DNA from: Leptospira ilyithenensis | Lineage (GTDB): Bacteria > Spirochaetota > Leptospiria > Leptospirales > Leptospiraceae | Length of the DNA: 64,000 nucleotides | Direction: 5' to 3' | Assembly (NCBI RefSeq): GCF_004771005.1 | Contig: NZ_RQHV01000062.1 | Location: forward strand, 124,001-188,000 | Shown: one piece after another, positions 34,375 through 41,514 of the stretch | How positions within the stretch are numbered: the first letter of the stretch is position 1 | Layout of the letters: every line of letters starts with the position of its first letter | Translations under genes and position numbers: made by a program | Notes under the pieces: generated by a model | Databases searched by the model: none | Seen by the model: only the letters and a program-made list of their open reading frames with translations | Told to the model about the DNA's origin: nothing

Positions 34375-37300
34375 TTACTTGATTAGAATTCTTGCACCGC
34401 GTTTTTGTTGGGTGTAAAGTCTTTCGAATGTTTCGTTCGGATGAATCCCCGATTCCAATGCAAAGTCCAATCGTAAGGATTTCAATTCTATGATCGGGAT
34501 CGGATCTCCTTCGTAAGTATTGATTTCCTTCTGGTTTTCCAAAACGAATAATCTTTTTATTTTTTCGGCTGCTTCAAGAGATATGTTGATTTCGGTGGAG
34601 TTTGCACCTCTTCGTATAGCTTGTGTTTGTGTAACTGTCTTGCCCCATACATCATAACTGAACTTTGTTTTTCCGATCACACCCGCAACGACCGGACCCG
34701 AATGAATGGCGATTGTAATTAGCCGAGGTTTGAATGCAATGTCCGGAAATTCATTTTTGATTCGGTTTGCTTCCTCTCTGATTTGAAGTGCAGCAAGACA
34801 TGCATCAATGGTATGGGTGAAATTTCCAACAGGAAGTCCTCCCGCAGCGACATACATATCTCCTGTCATTTTTAATTTTTCCATATTATTGGATTTGATG
34901 ATCTCATCGAATCTGGAAAAATATAAATCCAATCCTTCCAGTAATTCTTCCGGAGTGAGCTGGGATGTCATATGGGAGAAGCCTGGAAAACTGGTCATCA
35001 GCATGGTTACGTTTTCGAACTCTACAGGATTGACTCTTCCCTTTCTTTGTAGTTCTTCCGCGACGTTTTTTGGTAAAATATTCAAAAGAAGCGAGTCGGA
35101 TCTGTGTTTTTCCTCTTCGATCTTATTCATTAGAAAGTTATTTCCTATAGCGCCTGCTATGTGCTCGGAAACACCGACGATGGACGTGAGTTCCTCTTGG
35201 TTCAATTGGATATCTTTATCCATAATCCCGAAAATCGCCATAGCAACCACTTTGTCGTTATTGATCAGAGGGGATAGAAGTAAGGACGACACACCGGATT
35301 TTGCGATGATTTCCCTGTCGATTTCGTAAGGAATTTTTTTAGGAATCTTTTTCATATAGAAAAATCTTTTTCTCGAATAACACTTGTAAACAAATCCACT
35401 TTTTTCGTTTAATTGGAATTTCAGATTTTTGAAAAAGAATATGTTTTCATCCGCAAGCAAATCAAAGCCGGAATGATTTAGATAACGAAACTCGGAAAAC
35501 TCATCATCCAAATAATACAATACGCAGTTGGAGATCCTATAATTTGATTTTATAAATTCGAAAATTTCCGCAAGAGTTCCTTCCAGGTTGGTCGAGGAGT
35601 TGATTGTTTTTGCAAACTCATTCAGCTTTTGGATTTCAAGTTTAGCCGACTCGGCTTTTTTTCTTTCCTGCTCGGTGATCTGGAGTAGAAGGGAATTTTG
35701 AATCGCTCCGGCAATTTGATCGCAAAAACCGGTGATCCTTCTCAACTCGTCCCGGTTCAGATTGAGTCCTTCTTTGTAAGAAGTGAAATAAGCCATACCG
35801 ATCACTTCGTTCTGAACAATCAAAGGATTGATGATAAATGATTTCAGTTCCAGATTTTTGATCATTTCTTTGTCGATCGAATATTCCAGATAACCAGGAA
35901 TTCGGGATAGATAGAGTGGCTTTTTCCTAACATAGGATTTATAAACAAATCCTCCCCTTTCGTTCAAGGGAATGATCAGGTTCTTTGCAAATTGCAAATG
36001 TTCCGGTTTTGCCTGTTCCGGTTTTGTCGTGCTGTAAGTATAAAGTTCGTTTTTTTTATGATCAATCAGTTGTAAGATGGTTCCTTCGATCCCGAACGTT
36101 TTCAGAATATAATCGAACATTTCCTGAATGATTCGATCCAGATTGGACTCCGAATTGATTTTTTTGGCAAACTCATTCAGTTTGATCACTTCGTTTTTGG
36201 CATACTCGGTATTGGCGCGTGCGAGTTCCGCGAGATTTCTTTCCTTGTTCAATGTTTCGATTAACATCGAATTGATGACGGCCGTGGCGATCGCTTCGGC
36301 AGTGCTTTCCGCAACCCGAAGATGATCTTTGGAAAAGGATATGTTTTCTTCCGTTGTGAATAATGTAAGTAAGGCGATCGTTTTTCCTTGTGCTACCAAT
36401 GGTAAAATCATTCCGGGATGTTTTCCCACTATATCTACCATGATTTGATTGGAATCAGTTAAAATCCCTTCTTTGACTTTGGAAAATCGAAAAGGGCGAT
36501 TCCGTTTGTAAACCAAATACATAACACCCGAATCAGGGTGGAGCGCGAAGTTCAAATTGGATAATAGTTTTTGTTTTTCTTCCGCCAAATCCGACGAAAG
36601 GGCGGATTTATAATAATCAATCGAAGCTTTTTCTTCATCGACCAAAAACAAAATCATGGAATCGCAGGAAACTTCTTTCTTCAGGTATTCGAATGCCTTG
36701 GACATAATGGATTCCAATCGCAGACTGGAGTTGAGCGTTTTGGCAAATTCGTTTAACCTTTGTATGTTTTCGCGGGAGTTTGCAAGCTCCTTGGTCCTTT
36801 CCATTACCAGCCCTTCCAATCCTTCTTTCAGGTTGTTCAATTGTTCGTTGGACCCTTCCAGATTTTCTTTTAACTTTTCAATGGATGAGTAGGCGCGGGT
36901 GAATCCGTAAGAAAGAATATAACCTTGGAATAGAATGAATAACAAAAATCCGAAAGGAGTAAGGTTTAATGTATTGATCACATTGTTTTGATATAGTATG
37001 TCATTTGTTAGTGCAACACATACGAATAAAAAACCGATGAGAGACATGCTTGCCGCCACCTTGTCATTGCTAAAGGCTCTAATCGTTGCGGCGATGATTA
37101 TCACACAGATAATCATAAGCAATAATTGAAAATAAAGAACAAGGGATGCGAACTGATGCACTGGAAAAAACAAGGAAATGGTAAAGGGAGTGATCAATGC
37201 CAAAATCGTCAAAGTTGTTTTTTTGCCTAAGGTCTTGGGGAATACCAAATGATAAAAGTATGCGAATACAGCCGTTGAAATATAAAGAGTGGAAAATTCA

Positions 37301-38115
37301 AAACGAATCAAAACATCCATCGGTATTTCCGGAAAGATGCTTGTGAGTAGTCTTTCTCCCGTTGTTAAAATCCTCAAAATCAAAAACAAACTGAATAATG
37401 CGATGAACAAACTTGCTTTGTCTTGTCTTCGCATAATGAACAATCCGATATGGTAGAGCGCCCAAAGAAAGATGCTCCCTGCAATAAAGGAGGTGATCTG
37501 GTAGATTCGGTTTAATTTTCCATATATTTGTTTTCGCTCTCCGATTTCAGCGGATTCCCAAAACCCTCCTTTGGGATAATGGTAATTGGCAACTTCATAA
37601 ACGATCTCGGTTTCTCCGGATAGATCTTCCAAATCAAACAGCCCCGGCTTGTAAGAAGGATGAAAATTTTTCGGAGATCGGGATACTTTGCCTTCTTCGT
37701 GGACTAGCTTGCCGTTTACGTACAATTTGTACGCCGAGGATAAATCCGAATTATGAATGGCAAGGGGAGGATTGTTTTCGGGGAGTTTTAGCTTAAGCCG
37801 GTAGACGGCATAACCGAATCCTTCCAGAGTGTTTCCATTCACTTCCATCCCTTTCCAAGTGGAAGGAATAGAAACCGGAACAAAGGAGGCGGGACTTTCC
37901 GTTTCCAACGATGAAATATCTTCATAGGTTTGGTTCCAATAAAACTCCCATTCTCCATCCAAGGCAACGATTCCGTCTTTGGTAAAATCCCATGTCCCCA
38001 AATCCAAGACACCTTGGGAAGCCGGGTCGGCTTTCCTTCCTTGTTTTTGGCAGGAAAGAAAAATGGATCCCAAAACAAAGAGGATGAGAACGGATTTTTT
38101 GAAGTAATCAGGCAT
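34375..38115 (-). CDS. 7TMR-DISM receptor with three GAF domains and a degenerate cyclase domain
   Basis: This protein of about 1246 residues has a signal with possible lipidated Cys (FLSCQKQ), an extracellular jelly-roll DISM domain (about 40-190), seven membrane helices (205-420), coiled coil, three GAF domains (about 470-625, 655-820, 850-1010) and a cyclase-like domain (1030-1210). In the latter, Asp is Ser in MLMTSFPGF (codon 34990-34992) and the VWGDTVN Asp is Lys in VWGKTVTQT (34639-34641), with the Asn also lost; only GDMYVAAGG keeps its Asp. It is thus probably catalytically dead. Start at ATG 38115 has AGGTGG upstream. Confidence 0.9.
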   Translation of the reverse strand: MPDYFKKSVLILFVLGSIFLSCQKQGRKADPASQGVLDLGTWDFTKDGIVALDGEWEFYWNQTYEDISSLETESPASFVPVSIPSTWKGMEVNGNTLEGFGYAVYRLKLKLPENNPPLAIHNSDLSSAYKLYVNGKLVHEEGKVSRSPKNFHPSYKPGLFDLEDLSGETEIVYEVANYHYPKGGFWESAEIGERKQIYGKLNRIYQITSFIAGSIFLWALYHIGLFIMRRQDKASLFIALFSLFLILRILTTGERLLTSIFPEIPMDVLIRFEFSTLYISTAVFAYFYHLVFPKTLGKKTTLTILALITPFTISLFFPVHQFASLVLYFQLLLMIICVIIIAATIRAFSNDKVAASMSLIGFLFVCVALTNDILYQNNVINTLNLTPFGFLLFILFQGYILSYGFTRAYSSIEKLKENLEGSNEQLNNLKEGLEGLVMERTKELANSRENIQRLNEFAKTLNSSLRLESIMSKAFEYLKKEVSCDSMILFLVDEEKASIDYYKSALSSDLAEEKQKLLSNLNFALHPDSGVMYLVYKRNRPFRFSKVKEGILTDSNQIMVDIVGKHPGMILPLVAQGKTIALLTLFTTEENISFSKDHLRVAESTAEAIATAVINSMLIETLNKERNLAELARANTEYAKNEVIKLNEFAKKINSESNLDRIIQEMFDYILKTFGIEGTILQLIDHKKNELYTYSTTKPEQAKPEHLQFAKNLIIPLNERGGFVYKSYVRKKPLYLSRIPGYLEYSIDKEMIKNLELKSFIINPLIVQNEVIGMAYFTSYKEGLNLNRDELRRITGFCDQIAGAIQNSLLLQITEQERKKAESAKLEIQKLNEFAKTINSSTNLEGTLAEIFEFIKSNYRISNCVLYYLDDEFSEFRYLNHSGFDLLADENIFFFKNLKFQLNEKSGFVYKCYSRKRFFYMKKIPKKIPYEIDREIIAKSGVSSLLLSPLINNDKVVAMAIFGIMDKDIQLNQEELTSIVGVSEHIAGAIGNNFLMNKIEEEKHRSDSLLLNILPKNVAEELQRKGRVNPVEFENVTMLMTSFPGFSHMTSQLTPEELLEGLDLYFSRFDEIIKSNNMEKLKMTGDMYVAAGGLPVGNFTHTIDACLAALQIREEANRIKNEFPDIAFKPRLITIAIHSGPVVAGVIGKTKFSYDVWGKTVTQTQAIRRGANSTEINISLEAAEKIKRLFVLENQKEINTYEGDPIPIIELKSLRLDFALESGIHPNETFERLYTQQKRGARILIK

Positions 38116-38165
38116 GGCGGTAGCCACCTAAGCTAAACGAAGATGGCGATTTTTAAAGCAAAAAA

Positions 38166-39161
38166 TTAGTAACTGAGTTTTATCTTCGAATCTTCAATCC
38201 AATCCGATAACAAGGAACGAATCGAATGTATCATCTCTTCGTTTTCGGATGCACTGTAGGAAACAACTCCGTCCTTTTTTTGGAATGGATAAAAGAGAAC
38301 AGCCGTATCTTGTCTTAAGTCCTGCATGTTTTTCAGAAAGTCGGCATTCATCCTGAAGCTACCAATGCTGAAATCCATGATCTTTTCCGAGTTTAGGGTT
38401 TTCTTGAACTTTTGGATCAAATCCGAATACGCTTCCTTCCAACCTGGTTCTCTTAAAATAGGATCCAAACAAATCCGCACATTCCATCCGTCTTCACTTG
38501 CTTTTTTCAAAGATTGTATTCTTGCTTCCATCGGGGCTGTCTTTTTTTCAATCTGTTTGGAAATACTTTCGGGGGAAACTGTCCAGGCTAAAATCACATT
38601 GGGAATCGGTTTTATATCAGCTAATAGTTGATAATTGCTCGATTTGGTCCTGATTTCCAAAACAAGTTCCGGTCTGGATTTTGCAAATTCAATCCAAGCT
38701 TTGGTCGCCGGGAAAAATCCTTCCGTTGCCAAAAGATCCGTATCATAAGAGAGGGCAAGATACAGATTGCCCTGTTTTTTCAGGAATTCATCCGTAGATT
38801 GGAAAAAATCCTCCCAGTTCACAAATAACACTATATTCCCCGAAGAAAACATACCTTGCAAATAACAATAATCGCAATCGTAAAGGCAATTCAATGCCAG
38901 AGTATTATAATAGAATTGCGGATGATCAAAGTTAGGTGAAAAGTCGCTGCCCGGATAAAGGAATTGATCCTTTTTTCTGGCAAGTATCAGTTTTGGAGAA
39001 AGTTTTTGAATTCTGAAATCCTGTCCTCTTTTGTTGAACACGTCTTTGTAATGTTTGATTTTAATGATTTCCGAAGATTTGAATCTTTCCAGGATCTGCA
39101 AGGTTCTGAAATGATTTTCTATCTCTTCTTCAATATAAATATGAGAAAATGATTTAAACAA
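38166..39161 (-). CDS. Spore-photoproduct-lyase-like radical SAM protein
   Basis: The 331-residue protein has the radical SAM cluster motif in CLYDCDYCYLQGMF (Cys-x3-Cys-x2-Cys, about residue 95), in the form used by spore photoproduct lyase, and later LEIRTKSSN and VILAWTVSPE, also SPL-like. In Bacillus SPL a Cys (C141) gives a hydrogen atom to the product radical; the matching stretch here, LALSYDTDLLA, has Tyr instead. Leptospira makes no spores, so the substrate is unknown. It overlaps the preceding nucleosidase-like gene by 8 nt. Confidence 0.8.
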   Translation of the reverse strand: MFKSFSHIYIEEEIENHFRTLQILERFKSSEIIKIKHYKDVFNKRGQDFRIQKLSPKLILARKKDQFLYPGSDFSPNFDHPQFYYNTLALNCLYDCDYCYLQGMFSSGNIVLFVNWEDFFQSTDEFLKKQGNLYLALSYDTDLLATEGFFPATKAWIEFAKSRPELVLEIRTKSSNYQLLADIKPIPNVILAWTVSPESISKQIEKKTAPMEARIQSLKKASEDGWNVRICLDPILREPGWKEAYSDLIQKFKKTLNSEKIMDFSIGSFRMNADFLKNMQDLRQDTAVLFYPFQKKDGVVSYSASENEEMIHSIRSLLSDWIEDSKIKLSY

Positions 39162-40035
39162 GTAATCTCCCGAGCCAGCTTTGGAAGATTTCTTTTGCCA
39201 TTCGTTTTTCCAGTTTTTTTTCTTCCGGGGGGAATTGGGGAAGAGGAATCTTCGAATCGGGGTGTCTCAATTTGAAATATAAAATCGTTTTTTCCAGTTC
39301 AACTAACATAGATTCTGTGAAATTAAGACTTTCTCCTATGTTCCTCCAATGTGTTTTTTCGGAATCAGGAAGGAGCTCTTCTTTTTCCCAGTCAAACGGT
39401 TTTAAAAAATCGGATAATAACGGCTCGATCGTTTTTTCCGTATAACCGGTCACTTTGTCTTCCGTACAAAATGTACCTTCCAGATGGTCGGATATGATCT
39501 TTCCCACTTGGATTTGTTCCAGTTCGAAATAGAGACTTGCTGCTTCGAAAAAACCGCTGGCTTCCATATCGACCAGGTCGACCGACTTTGACTCCTCTTC
39601 CGTCAATTCCCTAAAGTTCGGAAAGGGTTTCGTCTCCTGATCCTTTGAAAAACTCACCGGTCTGTCGAATGTGGTAAGGTGCGCTTCGGCTTTGAGTGAA
39701 AAAGATTCGATTCGTTCGGGAAAATATTCCTTTTTCGTAGAATCATCTGTTATGCGGTTGATCCAGAAAAAATCACCCAAAGATTTGTTCGGGGATGTGG
39801 TACCTGCGACACCCAAATTCCATACCCTACAGTATTTTCTTTCTTCTTTCGGGATTTTGTGGCTGATCTCTCCGAGAGCAAGTGCTGCCGCCAATTTCCC
39901 CACACCAGTCACTGCCAGAATGTGTTCAGGAGTGCGAAAGTATCTGAATCTGCCTTGGGCCGGGTCTGGTTTTGCCCCAAGCGCCCTGATCCAGGGTTTC
40001 GCTTCCGAAACTAAAGCAAATGTGATCACTCCCAT
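39154..40035 (-). CDS. Nucleoside phosphorylase / MTAN-like protein
   Basis: This 293-residue protein has the PNP/UDP phosphorylase fold: start ITFALVSEAKPWI, glycine loop AVTGVGKLAAALAL, and ribose-binding VDLVDMEASGFFEA near residue 150, followed by KIISDHLEG. A C-terminal helical extension of about 85 residues is not typical of MTA/SAH nucleosidase. It may hydrolyse a nucleoside such as methylthioadenosine or 5'-deoxyadenosine. It is translationally coupled with the radical SAM gene (8-nt overlap), which makes a nucleoside by-product or DNA base a sensible substrate. Confidence 0.75.
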   Translation of the reverse strand: MGVITFALVSEAKPWIRALGAKPDPAQGRFRYFRTPEHILAVTGVGKLAAALALGEISHKIPKEERKYCRVWNLGVAGTTSPNKSLGDFFWINRITDDSTKKEYFPERIESFSLKAEAHLTTFDRPVSFSKDQETKPFPNFRELTEEESKSVDLVDMEASGFFEAASLYFELEQIQVGKIISDHLEGTFCTEDKVTGYTEKTIEPLLSDFLKPFDWEKEELLPDSEKTHWRNIGESLNFTESMLVELEKTILYFKLRHPDSKIPLPQFPPEEKKLEKRMAKEIFQSWLGRLLV

Positions 40036-40062
40036 GGTCTAATCTTTTGTCCGGGGGCATGC

Positions 40063-40605
40063 ATGCAAAGAAAACTTTTACTAGCAATCTTCTTCTTCAT
40101 CTATTTACCATTACATTCAGGAGAAAAAAAAATGTCATTCCATGATTTCCATTCCCAAACCATCCAAGGCAAAGATATCTCCCTTTCCGATTATAAAGGC
40201 AAAGTGGTGCTTGTTGTCAATGTAGCATCTAAATGCGGTTATACGCCACAATACGGCGGATTGGAAGAGCTTCGTAAGGATTATAAAGACAAAGGATTTG
40301 CCATCATCGGATTTCCTTGCAACGATTTCGGCGGACAAGAGCCCGGAACGGAAGCCCAAATTGCGGAATTCTGCCAATTGAATTTCGGTGTGAGCTTTGA
40401 TATGATGAAAAAGATCAAGGTGCTCGGAAAAGACAAAGACCCGATTTACCAGTTTTTAATAGAAAATGCTCCTGAAAAAGGAGATGTGAAGTGGAACTTT
40501 GAAAAATTCCTAATCGATAAAGACGGTAAGGTGAAAGCCCGTTTTCCTTCTGCCGTAAAACCGGAAAGCGAAGAATTGAAAAAAGCTGTCGAAAGTTTAT
40601 TATAA
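40063..40605 (+). CDS. Glutathione peroxidase family protein (Cys type)
   Basis: The 180-residue protein reduces peroxides. Motifs are NVASKCGYTPQYGGL (peroxidatic Cys, not Sec), GFPCNDFGGQEPG (Gln and second Cys) and VKWNFEKFL (Trp). Two starts are possible: ATG 40063 (after GGGGG at 40053-40057) adds a signal peptide, LLLAIFFFIYLPLHSG, while ATG 40132 has a strong ribosome site, AGGAG at 40119-40123, and would give a cytoplasmic protein of 157 residues. Many such enzymes use thioredoxin instead of glutathione. It is followed 6 nt later by a ChaN-like gene. Confidence 0.92.
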   Translation: MQRKLLLAIFFFIYLPLHSGEKKMSFHDFHSQTIQGKDISLSDYKGKVVLVVNVASKCGYTPQYGGLEELRKDYKDKGFAIIGFPCNDFGGQEPGTEAQIAEFCQLNFGVSFDMMKKIKVLGKDKDPIYQFLIENAPEKGDVKWNFEKFLIDKDGKVKARFPSAVKPESEELKKAVESLL

Positions 40606-40611
40606 TAAAGG

Positions 40612-41496
40612 GTGTCTTGTTTGTTGCGAAGGTTTTCTATTTTATTTCTGATTGGTTTTGCAGTATCGATTGCAGCGGAAGAAGTTTCTTCTTTGAAAAT
40701 TTGGAATTCCAAAACAAAATCCTATGGAGATTGGTCTGAGATTCTGAAACAAGCGGAAGAGTATGATGTTGTCATTTGGGGAGAAGAACATGATGACGAG
40801 GAAGGCCATAGAGCCGAACTTGCCTTTTTTCAAAAATTCACCGGCAGTTTTCCTGCTTCCGCGTTGAGTTTGGAAATGTTGGAAAAAGACCAACAGCTGA
40901 TTTTGGATGAATATGCGAAAAATGTCATTCCCGACAGGCAATTGTTAGCTGGCAGCAATCACTGGAAAAATTTTGCATCCGACTATTACCCTTTGGTCAA
41001 ACATGCAAAGGAATCTTCTTCTTCCATTGTTTGCGCCAACCCTCCCCGCCGTTATGTGAATGCAGTGGCACGAAAGGGAACGGTTGCCTATTCCGATTTT
41101 TCCAATGAGGTTTATCATTGGATTCCGGAAGCCCATACCTTAAAACAGAATATTTCTCCGGGTTATCATACCAAATTATTGTCTATGTTCCAAGCGGATC
41201 ATAGTCGGGATTCGGAGCCAAAGTCCAATCTACCCGGCCCGGAAAATATGATACTCGCACAGTTTATGTGGGACCAAGGAATGGCGGAGTCGATTTCGCG
41301 TGAAATCTACCGTTCCGGGCGTAAAATCTTTCATGTGAACGGTCGTTTTCATAGTGATGACGAGGGAGGAGTTGTATTTCGTCTGCGTAAAATGGGGCAC
41401 AAAGTTTTGGTTTTGTCAGTTTTTCCCGAGGGAAAAGAAGAAGAAGGGGATTTCTCGAAATTAGGTGATTTTGTAATTTTAACAAAGGGCCGATAA
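40612..41496 (+). CDS. ChaN-like (DUF399) haem/iron-associated protein
   Basis: The 294-residue exported protein has a signal peptide (FSILFLIGFAVSIAAE). ChaN-family signatures are IWGEEHDDEEGH (about residue 55), LAQFMWDQGMAESI (about 215) and VNGRFHSDDEGG (about 243). Campylobacter ChaN binds haem and takes part in iron uptake. It starts at GTG 40612, or possibly TTG 40621. It follows the peroxidase gene by 6 nt, so they may be linked through haem or iron stress. Confidence 0.85.
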   Translation: MSCLLRRFSILFLIGFAVSIAAEEVSSLKIWNSKTKSYGDWSEILKQAEEYDVVIWGEEHDDEEGHRAELAFFQKFTGSFPASALSLEMLEKDQQLILDEYAKNVIPDRQLLAGSNHWKNFASDYYPLVKHAKESSSSIVCANPPRRYVNAVARKGTVAYSDFSNEVYHWIPEAHTLKQNISPGYHTKLLSMFQADHSRDSEPKSNLPGPENMILAQFMWDQGMAESISREIYRSGRKIFHVNGRFHSDDEGGVVFRLRKMGHKVLVLSVFPEGKEEEGDFSKLGDFVILTKGR

Positions 41497-41514
41497 ACAG
41501 AAGAGAGAGTTCCT

